From positions 62,001 to 126,000 of the forward strand of contig JBFWUB010000007.1 in NCBI GenBank assembly GCA_050247515.1: a DNA stretch of 64,000 nucleotides, given 5' to 3'. A model generated the notes under the pieces. The model did not search any database. It had not been told where the DNA came from and saw only the letters and a list, made by a program, of their open reading frames with translations. The position numbers and the translations under genes were made by a program. This stretch comes from RAM1 sp050247515 (GTDB taxonomy: Bacteria; Pseudomonadota; Gammaproteobacteria; Burkholderiales; Burkholderiaceae_C). This document shows, one piece after another, positions 1 to 7,511 of the stretch; position 1 is the first letter of the stretch; each line of letters starts with the position of its first letter.

Positions 1-2245
1 GCTCGGCCTCTTCGCCCATCTGCGCGCCGTCGTAGTAATCCTGGAACGCCTGGCGGATCTCGTCGCGGTCGTTCACGAAGTCCAGCACGAAGGTGTCTTC
101 CTTCAGCGGGTGCATGCGGTTCAGCCGCGACAAGGTCTGCACCGCCTGAATGCCCGCCAGCCGCTTGTCCACGTACATGGTGTGCAGCAGCGGCTGGTCA
201 AAACCGGTCTGGTACTTCTCGGCCACCAGCAACACCTGGTAGTCTGGCCCGGCAAACACCTCGGGCAGCTCGCTGTCTTTGATGCCACCGTTCATCGAAA
301 ACTCGGTGTACAGCTTGTCGGGTACCAGCTCGTCTTCCACCTGGCCCGAAAACGCCACCAGCGTTTTGATCCAGCTGTAGTCTTTTTCGCGGATGTAGGC
401 GTCAAACGCCAGCTTGTAGCGCACCGCCTCCAGGCGCGACCCCGTCACCACCATCGCCTTGGCCTTGCCGCCCATCTTGTGGCGGGTGACGGCATTGAAG
501 TGTTCCACCATCACCTCGGTCTTCTGGGCGATGTTGTAAGGGTGCAGCCGCATGAAGCGCGCCAGCGCCTTGGCGGCCTGCTTGCGTTCCACGTTCGGGT
601 CGTCCTCGCTGGCGCGCACCAGCTTGTAGTAGGTGGCGTAGGTCGTGTAGTGGGCCAGCACGTCCATGATGAAGCCCTCTTCAATGGCCTGCCTCATGGT
701 GTAGCGGTGGAAAGCGTGGCCGGTGCCGCTGTCGGTGCCGTCTGCTCCCCGGCCAAACACCGCCAGCGTCTTGTGCTTGGGCGTGGCGGTGAAGGCAAAG
801 AAGCTGATATTGGCCTGCCGCCCGCGCTTGGCCATGCTGCGGTACAGCTCGTCCAGATCCTTGGCGCCTTCTTCCACGGCGTAGCGGGCGGCTTCCTGGC
901 GCAGCACGTCACCGCCCAGCACCTCTTTCAAGTCGGTCGCCGTCTCACCCGACTGCGAACTGTGCGCCTCGTCAATGATCACCGCGCAGCGGCGGGTGGG
1001 CAGCACGCCCTCACCACCTTGGCCCCGCTCTTCGGCCAGCTTCAGCAACTGCCGCGTGACGAAGGGGAACTTCTGCAGCGTGGAAATGATGATAGGCACA
1101 CCATTCGTCAGCGCCTCGGCCAGCTGGCGCGAATCTTCGTCAATCTTCTGCACCACGCCCTGGCGGTGTTCAAACTGGTAGATGGTGTCCTGCAACTGCT
1201 TGTCCAGCACCCGCCGATCGGTGATGACGATCACCGAGTCGAACACCTTGGCGTCCGCCGCGTTGTGCAGCGACGCCAGCCGGTGCGCCAGCCAGCCAAT
1301 GGTATTGCTCTTGCCGCTGCCGGCCGAGTGCTCCACCAGATAGTTGTGGCCCGGCCCTTCCTGCCGGGCCGCCGCCTCCAGCGCGCGCACCGCTTGCAGC
1401 TGGTGGTAGCGCGGGAACACCATGGTTTCCTTCTTGATCTTGCGGCCGTCTTCGGTGCGGCGCTCCTCCACCTGCAGGTGCATGAAGCGGGCCAGGATGT
1501 CCAGCAGGCTGTCGCGCTGCCACACGGCTTCCCACAGGTAGGCCGTGCGGTAGGCGCGGCCTTGCGGGTCGGGCGGGTTGCCTGCGCCGCCGTCGTGCCC
1601 TTGGTTGAACGGCAGAAAGTGCGTGGCGCTGCCCGCCAGCCGCGTGCTCATGAACACCTCTTCCGTGTCCACCGCAAAGTGCACCAGCGCCCGGCGCTTG
1701 AACTCGAACAATGGCTCGCGGTGGTCGCGGTCCTGCTGGTACTGCAACATGGCGTGGCGCGCGGTCTGCCCCGTCATGGGGTTCTTCAGTTCGGCGGTGA
1801 CCACTGGCACACCATTGACCGACAGCACCAGGTCCAGCTCGTTGGTGTTGCGCTGGCTGTAGCGCAGCTGGCGCGTCACGCTCAGGCGGTTGGCCGCGTA
1901 CTGCGCGGCCAGCTCGGGGTTCATGCCATGGGCGGGTTTGAAAAACGCCATGCGCAGCGTGCGGCCATGGCATTTGAAGCCGTTTCGCAGCACGGCCAGC
2001 GTGCCGTGGTGGTCCAGCCAGTGCGTCAGGTCTTTGAGGACTTGGGTTTCGGTCTGGGCGCCGTTCAGGGCTTCCAGCCGCGCCCATTCCTTGGGCTGGG
2101 TGGTGCGGATGAAGGAGAGAGCCTCCTGGGGAAAGAAGTGGTTGGACAGGTCGTAGGTGGACTTGTCCAGGGTTTTGCATCCATTCGCAAGCAGTGCGGC
2201 TTCGATGGTGGACTCGAAGGATGCTTCGTCGTGTCGCTTGTTCAT
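1..2245 (-). CDS. hsdR: Type I restriction enzyme, R subunit (HsdR), 3' end off the window
   Basis: This is the motor and nuclease subunit of a type I restriction complex, which translocates DNA with ATP and cuts unmodified DNA. The first 748 residues are in the window; the C-terminus lies beyond the left edge. Visible parts are an N-terminal nuclease region with an E-x-K signature (TAELKNP, about residue 148), Walker A SAGSGKS near 305, the DEAH box IIDEAH near 424 and TATP near 485, in the SF2 helicase order of HsdR. The ATG at 2245 overlaps the TGA of the upstream HNH gene (ATGA), which supports this start and suggests translational coupling. It is the last visible gene of the hsd operon. 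The long open frame on the opposite strand is a codon-bias shadow. Confidence 0.95.
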   Translation of the reverse strand, partial: MNKRHDEASFESTIEAALLANGCKTLDKSTYDLSNHFFPQEALSFIRTTQPKEWARLEALNGAQTETQVLKDLTHWLDHHGTLAVLRNGFKCHGRTLRMAFFKPAHGMNPELAAQYAANRLSVTRQLRYSQRNTNELDLVLSVNGVPVVTAELKNPMTGQTARHAMLQYQQDRDHREPLFEFKRRALVHFAVDTEEVFMSTRLAGSATHFLPFNQGHDGGAGNPPDPQGRAYRTAYLWEAVWQRDSLLDILARFMHLQVEERRTEDGRKIKKETMVFPRYHQLQAVRALEAAARQEGPGHNYLVEHSAGSGKSNTIGWLAHRLASLHNAADAKVFDSVIVITDRRVLDKQLQDTIYQFEHRQGVVQKIDEDSRQLAEALTNGVPIIISTLQKFPFVTRQLLKLAEERGQGGEGVLPTRRCAVIIDEAHSSQSGETATDLKEVLGGDVLRQEAARYAVEEGAKDLDELYRSMAKRGRQANISFFAFTATPKHKTLAVFGRGADGTDSGTGHAFHRYTMRQAIEEGFIMDVLAHYTTYATYYKLVRASEDDPNVERKQAAKALARFMRLHPYNIAQKTEVMVEHFNAVTRHKMGGKAKAMVVTGSRLEAVRYKLAFDAYIREKDYSWIKTLVAFSGQVEDELVPDKLYTEFSMNGGIKDSELPEVFAGPDYQVLLVAEKYQTGFDQPLLHTMYVDKRLAGIQAVQTLSRLNRMHPLKEDTFVLDFVNDRDEIRQAFQDYYDGAQMGEEAE

Positions 2246-2976
2246 GCTGCCCCCTGATTGACACGGCCTTCCAGCTTCGCCAAGTGCTGCAACGCCGCCG
2301 CGCGCACCGGCACGCAAAACTCTCTATACCGATTGCCACTGTCGCGCTGAAGCCATGCGGCAATGATCTGGCGAACCTTGGCGGGAGATGTCAGTGGCTT
2401 TGGCGACCTTGGATGAAGGCCCATCTCAAGGATGGCTTTCTTGCGAAGCTCCTGAAGGCGGTCATCATTCAAACCAATGGCCTTGATCGTGTCGTTGGCC
2501 GCTGCATCGTCTTCGACTGCGGCGCTCATCTCGCCATTCAGCCCAAAAGCGAAGCGAGACTCACAGTCGTTGTTCAGCGGAGAGACAAACCCAGCGGCAC
2601 CCCCAGCTGGCCACCACTTGCCTTTCATGACCGCGCCGTACCCAGGCGGCGCCACGGGATTCGGGGCCGGGAAGCACGCCACCATGTTGCTCCATGCAAC
2701 GTCTTCTCGGCTGACTGCCTGGTTGGCAGCCACACGCGCAGCGTCTTCTTCTTGACACTTGCGCTGCGGCTTCAGGTGTTCAATGTGCGCGGTGTTGGGA
2801 TCAATGCGCTTGAGCGTGTAGGCGCAAAGTTCGCCCTGCTCGACAAGCAAAGCGGCCAGCACCTGCACGTTGGGGAATCCTCCGCCGCCGTACACCAAGT
2901 TCTGCGGCACCGCCGCGTTCGCAACGCGCCAGAGGGCTAGCGCCTCGCATTCATTGCCCTTCTGAATCCGTCTCAT
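2242..2976 (-). CDS. HNH endonuclease-like protein, PtuB / TIGR02646 type
   Basis: A 244-residue protein resembling PtuB, the HNH nuclease partner of the PtuA ATPase in Septu and retron-Ec78 defence systems. Typical features are the opening MRRIQKG, the HNH histidine block HIEHLKP, and the downstream asparagine block WSNMVACFP followed by YGAVMKGKWW. The second zinc-type cysteine pair usual in HNH folds is not evident. I chose ATG 2976 because family members begin at this MRRI segment; an in-frame start at 3009 would lengthen the overlap with the ATPase gene. It overlaps the ATPase stop by 26 bases and hsdR by 4. Function as a defence nuclease is inferred from family and position. Confidence 0.8.
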   Translation of the reverse strand: MRRIQKGNECEALALWRVANAAVPQNLVYGGGGFPNVQVLAALLVEQGELCAYTLKRIDPNTAHIEHLKPQRKCQEEDAARVAANQAVSREDVAWSNMVACFPAPNPVAPPGYGAVMKGKWWPAGGAAGFVSPLNNDCESRFAFGLNGEMSAAVEDDAAANDTIKAIGLNDDRLQELRKKAILEMGLHPRSPKPLTSPAKVRQIIAAWLQRDSGNRYREFCVPVRAAALQHLAKLEGRVNQGAA

Positions 2977-4297
2977 CGCCCAAGACCTCCCATCGATCGA
3001 TCGCTGCATTGGCGCCGATCAGTTCCTTGTCATCACCGAACACCGCGCGCAGGGCCGTGACGCGTGCTCTTGCTTGAGCAAGCTCCCCGTTCTCCATCAA
3101 CCGGTCGATGTCGTCGAGACCAGCCTGAAGCCTGGCGTTGCGCTCGGGCGTGCCCATCACATGGCGAAGGATCCAGCCACTGTCGCGTCCGAGAGATTCA
3201 TCCAGTACCTCCGACGTGCCGTCTTCTCGAAGCAGGATGGCCTGACCCATCGGCGTCTCTCCGATGACTTGCGGAGAGTGCGTGGTCGCGATGAACTGAA
3301 TTCGGGGGAACGCTGAGGTGAGGCTGGCGATGATCCGACGCTGCCACTGAGGGTGAAGATGAAGATCAATCTCATCGATCAACACCACACCCTGCCCATT
3401 GGTCGTCGGCGTTGGGTCGCTTGGATTCAATTGAGCCAGTCGCCTGCCTATGTCAAACCCCAAAACGACCAGGCTTCGCTCTCCGTCAGACAACTCCTCC
3501 ACTTGAAGCTGCATCGGCTCATTGACGACACGCAGTTCCCTTGTCGGCGAAGACTCATCAATGCGCTGCCGTGCAACTTGCTTGGTCACCCAAAGCTGGC
3601 CATCCTCTAGGCGCCATTCGGACAGCTCCGGCAGCATCGTGGTGATGGCCTGCAGTACAGCCATCTTCTGCTGGGCACTGTTGCCATCGGGAGCTTCTCT
3701 CGCGATCTCTTCCTTGCTGCGCAGCCAGTCCACCAAATCTTGCACCCGCAAACCTCGATCCGTGAGGAATGCGCCGAAGTAGCCTGGATTGGTCGAGCGG
3801 CCAACCTTGGATCTTTCATCCGTGGCTCGGGAACGGCTGACCGAGAAATGCAGTCCCATCGGCTGGTCTGCGCGACTCTTGAATGCTGGCGGACCAGATG
3901 ACAGGGTGAGGCCTGGCCTTGCGAAATGGGTCAACTTCCGAACGCCCGGGGTATCGGTCGTTTGCTCGCGTAGACCACCTGTTGGGTTCGGAATGTTGGA
4001 TTGCGCTGCCTTCTTGACTAGGTAGGTGTACGGACCTTCATCATGACAGGAAAAAGTTAACTCGACAGTCATCTCATCGGCACCGCGCATCAGGTCATCG
4101 GTGTCGAACTCGACATTAAAGCGCGGCGCCTTGGCGAACATCTGAATTGCATGCGCCAACATCACGCGCAGGGCTTCAAGAACGGATGTTTTGCCAACAC
4201 CGTTCACCCCAACGATCAAGTTGAACTCGGGGTGAAAACTCAAGGAGCGGTGAGAAATACCTCGAAAGTTTGTCAGCGTCAGTCGCTCAATTTTCAT
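2951..4297 (-). CDS. AAA/ABC-type ATPase, PtuA-like (Septu)
   Basis: A 448-residue RecF/SMC-like ATPase. Walker A GVNGVGKT is at residues 30-37, directly after the NFRG segment typical of AAA_23-type overcoming/recombination ATPases. A signature-like LSDGERS is near 270, Walker B LIDEIDLHLHP near 302 and the H-loop TTHSPQ near 337. The organisation matches PtuA of Septu and retron-Ec78 systems, and the next gene encodes a PtuB-like HNH protein. The ATG overlaps the hsdS stop by 4 bases (ATGA). The gene is visibly less GC-rich than hsdM and the AlbA_2 gene, suggesting a separate origin. It most likely senses phage infection and controls the HNH nuclease, by analogy only. Confidence 0.85.
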   Translation of the reverse strand: MKIERLTLTNFRGISHRSLSFHPEFNLIVGVNGVGKTSVLEALRVMLAHAIQMFAKAPRFNVEFDTDDLMRGADEMTVELTFSCHDEGPYTYLVKKAAQSNIPNPTGGLREQTTDTPGVRKLTHFARPGLTLSSGPPAFKSRADQPMGLHFSVSRSRATDERSKVGRSTNPGYFGAFLTDRGLRVQDLVDWLRSKEEIAREAPDGNSAQQKMAVLQAITTMLPELSEWRLEDGQLWVTKQVARQRIDESSPTRELRVVNEPMQLQVEELSDGERSLVVLGFDIGRRLAQLNPSDPTPTTNGQGVVLIDEIDLHLHPQWQRRIIASLTSAFPRIQFIATTHSPQVIGETPMGQAILLREDGTSEVLDESLGRDSGWILRHVMGTPERNARLQAGLDDIDRLMENGELAQARARVTALRAVFGDDKELIGANAAIDRWEVLGDETDSEGQ

Positions 4298-5586
4298 GCG
4301 GTCAGACCCTCGCCAAGAACGGCCGCTGCAATGAGCGAGGAGCGTCGCTCAACGAGCAAATCCACAGTTGCTTTCGTGTGTGCTGCCAGTTGTCTTATCG
4401 TTTGCGTTGCCTCGTCTACCGCCCGAACAATGGCGATCTGCTCATCAATCGGCGGAATCGGTATCAACAAACCCAGCACCTGATCCTGTGCCAGCTTCAC
4501 CATGGTTCCGCTGGAGCCCTTGGCTTCGGCCTCGATCTGGCGCCGCCCAATGTCGCTGATGAGTGTCATCACCAACCAATGTGAGTCGATCAAATCAGGG
4601 TTGACTCGCAGTCGATAGATCAGGTCAGAGAAGACCAAGTTGGGGTAATCAGCTTCGGCCATTGCTGCATCGCCCACCAGGGACGGCGTGTTCGCCCGGG
4701 TGAGGAACACGTCGCCCGCTTCGATGTCCAGTCCCGATGGAATGTCATCCGCCGGCAACAACGCCTTGTTCTCTTCCGGGAAAAACACACCATTCTTGAT
4801 GGCGCTAAGTTTCAGAACGCCGTGTTGGTCTTCTTCTGCCGGGAGATTGGAAGCGACCGGGCTCCATCCTTGGTCCAGCGTTCGGATGACCCGGCGGAGT
4901 GGCAGCATTCGCCAATGCGCCGGAATGGCGCCTAGCCACTCGATGCCCGAATCGTGCAATGGCGCGGCGGGGTCGAGGCCTCGCGTGACGGCATGGGCGA
5001 TGAGGGCGCGGCGCTTCTCGCTCAGTTTGTTCAAAAGTTGCTGCTTCTGCTGAATTAGCCGCTCGACCGTCAACACTTCAGTTTGGGCTTGATCTGCGAT
5101 TCTTTGCTGAACAGGCAGCGGCGGGAGCGGGATCTCAAAAGCACCGACTTGCTCGAAGTTAAGCCCTTCGCGGGATGAGCCGTTCTCGCCAAACCAGATT
5201 TCATCCTGGATGGTCGGCGACTGCAGGACGAGGTTCAGGTAGCGGGGCGATAGGCGCGCAAGGTCGGCCCGGATGATGCAGACGTGCTGGTTGACGTTGG
5301 CCGCGTCGAACGCGTCGGGAACCACCGTGCAGCGGCCAATCGACGCGCCGGTGATGTTCAGCAGCACGTCATTGGGCTGCACCCGGGTGGATGCCATGTC
5401 TTGGTCCATCTCGTCGTCGATGTACACCACATCGTCCAGCCGAAGACCGTCGAAGTGCACGTTCTGGCTGCGCAGCAGCATCACGCCGGACGATGTGTAG
5501 ACCTCGGCCCCCCCCTTTGGGGTCTTGCCGCTGCCGATCTTGCTAACCAGGTACTTCAGCGGGACCTTTGGCCAAACCGAGCTCAT
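4294..5586 (-). CDS. hsdS: Type I restriction enzyme, S (specificity) subunit
   Basis: This DNA-recognition subunit directs the M2S1 methyltransferase and the full R-M complex to a bipartite target. The 430 residues show two target-recognition domains, roughly 1-165 and 210-385. Each is followed by a helical spacer; the central one (about 175-205) is rich in Q, L, K and R and ends in the RGLDP turn common in HsdS. PLPPLPVQQRIAD and PIPPIDEQIAIV are the repeated conserved boundaries. The start overlaps the stop of the AlbA_2 gene (ATGA). The target sequence cannot be predicted from the protein alone. Confidence 0.93.
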   Translation of the reverse strand: MSSVWPKVPLKYLVSKIGSGKTPKGGAEVYTSSGVMLLRSQNVHFDGLRLDDVVYIDDEMDQDMASTRVQPNDVLLNITGASIGRCTVVPDAFDAANVNQHVCIIRADLARLSPRYLNLVLQSPTIQDEIWFGENGSSREGLNFEQVGAFEIPLPPLPVQQRIADQAQTEVLTVERLIQQKQQLLNKLSEKRRALIAHAVTRGLDPAAPLHDSGIEWLGAIPAHWRMLPLRRVIRTLDQGWSPVASNLPAEEDQHGVLKLSAIKNGVFFPEENKALLPADDIPSGLDIEAGDVFLTRANTPSLVGDAAMAEADYPNLVFSDLIYRLRVNPDLIDSHWLVMTLISDIGRRQIEAEAKGSSGTMVKLAQDQVLGLLIPIPPIDEQIAIVRAVDEATQTIRQLAAHTKATVDLLVERRSSLIAAAVLGEGLTA

Positions 5587-7511
5587 CGCCCCTCCTCCAC
5601 TGCCCGATACGCCTGCCCCGGGGCGTTCGGCTCATCCGGCCGCGTCATCACCAGTCGGCCATCGCGCATCAGTGGGCGCAGGTAGTTTTGCCGTACGACC
5701 TCGGGGTTGCGGCGCAGCACCAGTGCCAGTTCGTTCACCGGCCAGTCGCGCAAGGCGCACAAAGCCGCGACCAGGTCTTGAACTTCCTGGGGTGGGTGGC
5801 GCTGGCCGATGGCGCCCAGGCGGGCAGCCAGTGAGCCGGGCAGGGCGTCCAGCAGCGCGGTGCGGGCGGCGTCTTGCTCGGTCGCTGGGGGGTTGCTAGA
5901 TAAGCCACCGGGGTTACTAGATAAGCCGCCCGGGTTGCTAGATAAGCCGCCGAGCTTGGTAGACAAGACTGTGGGGTTACCAGACAAGGCGCTGCCTGCG
6001 CCGGCTTCACCCTGCTTGTCTACCAAGCCCAGGCGTTCGGCCGGCACGTAGTAAGTGGCCGAGCCCCGGCCTTTTTGATGCAGCAGGCCGGCGTCGCGCA
6101 GGCGGCGCAGGGCGGCGCTGGCGGCCAGGGTGTCCACCTTGTTCAGGGCGCGGTAGGCGGCGTTGTCGATGGCGCCAGCCTCGCGCACCACGATCAGGGC
6201 CTTGGCTTCGTCGGGGCTGAGCTGCGCGTCCTTGAACTGCGCCAGCCAGGCCACGTCGTCGGCGCCCAGGAAGTGGTGAAAGAAGTAGCGGGCCACAAAC
6301 TGGTCGTTGCCGCGGTCGGACTCGAACAGCGGCGGGGTCAGGCCGGCTTGCTCCATGGTGTCGCGCATCACGCGGATGCCGCTGCCCTTGGTTTCGGCAA
6401 AGCGTGTTTCGTGGAGCACGGCGGCGATGCACGGGTTGCGCGGCTCGCTGCCCGGTTCGCCCAGGTGTTCGGGCGACTTGAGCGAGAAGCCGGGGTTGCG
6501 GATTTCGAGCCGGTTGGCGTAGCGGATGATCTGCACCGGGCTGTGGCTGCGGTAGCTGCGGTGCATGAGCGCGTTGACCAGCGCCTCGCGGATCACGCGC
6601 TGGGGAATCACCGGTTTGTCCTGGCGCTGCAGGTCGCCTTCTTTCAGGGCAAAGCCTTTGGGCAGATCGTCCAGCACAGCGGCCTGGGCGCGGCGGATCA
6701 GGCGGAACAGCGGGTCGCGCAGTTCTATGGTGTCAAAGCGGCGGTCGGGGTCGGGCACCCATTCGCGGCCGGGCACGCGGATGTAGTCCACCCGCGTCAT
6801 GGGGAAGCAGCGGCGCAGCAGCTGCGGTTTGCCAAACAGCATGGCGCCGGCCACGGTGGGGCGCCAGGCGCCGCGTTCGTCCTCGCCGATGCAGCCCAGG
6901 GCGCGCAGCAGCTCTTCGTCGGTCCAGCGCAGTTCTTCGGCGTCGGGGTTGGCTTCAGCGCGGGTCTGGCGGTAGTCGGCCAGCGCTTCGGGGGCCAGGT
7001 CGTCCAGGGTGCCGTCGGGCACCAGACTGGCGTCGAAGCTGTCGCGCTGGCGGCCTTGGTAGAACACGGCCAAGTCGTCGTCGGTGCAGTGCTGGTCCAC
7101 ACTGCCCACGCGGCGCAGCGCGCCTTTGGGCAGGCCCTGGGCCTTGAAGAAAACGGGTTTGTCTTGCGCTTGCGCCTCGGGCACGAAGGCCACCACCACG
7201 GTCAGGCCGTTTACCTGCTCGGTGCTCAGCTCAATGCGAACGGGTACGTTAAACGTTTCGCGGCACTGGGTGGCCAGGTCGGCACACAGCTTGTCGGGCT
7301 TGGGCACGCCTTCCACCTGGTAGCTGGGGAACAGGGCTTGTTCTTCGCGCACCACGCCCAGCAGCAGCCAGCCGCCGCCCAGGCCGGGCTCATTTGCAAA
7401 GGCGCACACCGTTTCCAGCAGCGACTTGCCAACCTCGCTGGCGCGTTTGGCCTCAATGCGCTCGGTTTCGTCGAGCAGGTTCAGGCTTTGCAGCAGCTCC
7501 AGCGCGGTCAT
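5583..7511 (-). CDS. AlbA_2/Schlafen-type putative DNA-binding ATPase within the RM operon
   Basis: A 642-residue protein with an N-terminal AlbA_2 (Schlafen-like) domain (E-x-KRA at about 19-23, ETVCAFANEPG, GGWLLLGV) and a central GHKL-type ATP-binding region (N-box EALVNALMHRSY, IRNPG, TKGSGIRVM), followed by winged-helix-like segments. Such proteins are often encoded between hsdM and hsdS and are thought to modulate restriction; their exact role is unsettled. Near residues 505-540 lies a low-complexity linker of heptads (GGLSSNP) encoded by tandem 21-bp units. Both ends overlap neighbours by 4 bases (hsdM upstream, hsdS downstream). Confidence 0.85.
   Translation of the reverse strand: MTALELLQSLNLLDETERIEAKRASEVGKSLLETVCAFANEPGLGGGWLLLGVVREEQALFPSYQVEGVPKPDKLCADLATQCRETFNVPVRIELSTEQVNGLTVVVAFVPEAQAQDKPVFFKAQGLPKGALRRVGSVDQHCTDDDLAVFYQGRQRDSFDASLVPDGTLDDLAPEALADYRQTRAEANPDAEELRWTDEELLRALGCIGEDERGAWRPTVAGAMLFGKPQLLRRCFPMTRVDYIRVPGREWVPDPDRRFDTIELRDPLFRLIRRAQAAVLDDLPKGFALKEGDLQRQDKPVIPQRVIREALVNALMHRSYRSHSPVQIIRYANRLEIRNPGFSLKSPEHLGEPGSEPRNPCIAAVLHETRFAETKGSGIRVMRDTMEQAGLTPPLFESDRGNDQFVARYFFHHFLGADDVAWLAQFKDAQLSPDEAKALIVVREAGAIDNAAYRALNKVDTLAASAALRRLRDAGLLHQKGRGSATYYVPAERLGLVDKQGEAGAGSALSGNPTVLSTKLGGLSSNPGGLSSNPGGLSSNPPATEQDAARTALLDALPGSLAARLGAIGQRHPPQEVQDLVAALCALRDWPVNELALVLRRNPEVVRQNYLRPLMRDGRLVMTRPDEPNAPGQAYRAVEEGR
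5888..5992 (-). repeat. Tandem 21-bp repeat encoding GGLSSNP heptads
   Basis: About five in-frame 21-bp units lie inside the AlbA_2 gene. Three are nearly identical (GGLSSNP) and the two outer ones are degenerate (VLSTKLG, ALSGNPT). Because the unit is a multiple of three, gain or loss of copies would change linker length without a frameshift. Confidence 0.85.

Noticed and set aside
110..2257. 715-codon open frame on the plus strand opposite hsdR
   Set aside because: It is rich in His, Gln, Val and Arg with no domain; it is the antisense shadow of hsdR in GC-rich DNA. Similar long plus-strand frames opposite the AlbA_2 gene, hsdM, the two-component kinase, cca, flgJ-flgI and flgG-flgF were rejected for the same reason.
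5888..5992. CRISPR-like repeats
   Set aside because: Units are contiguous, 21 bp and in frame inside a coding gene, with no spacers.
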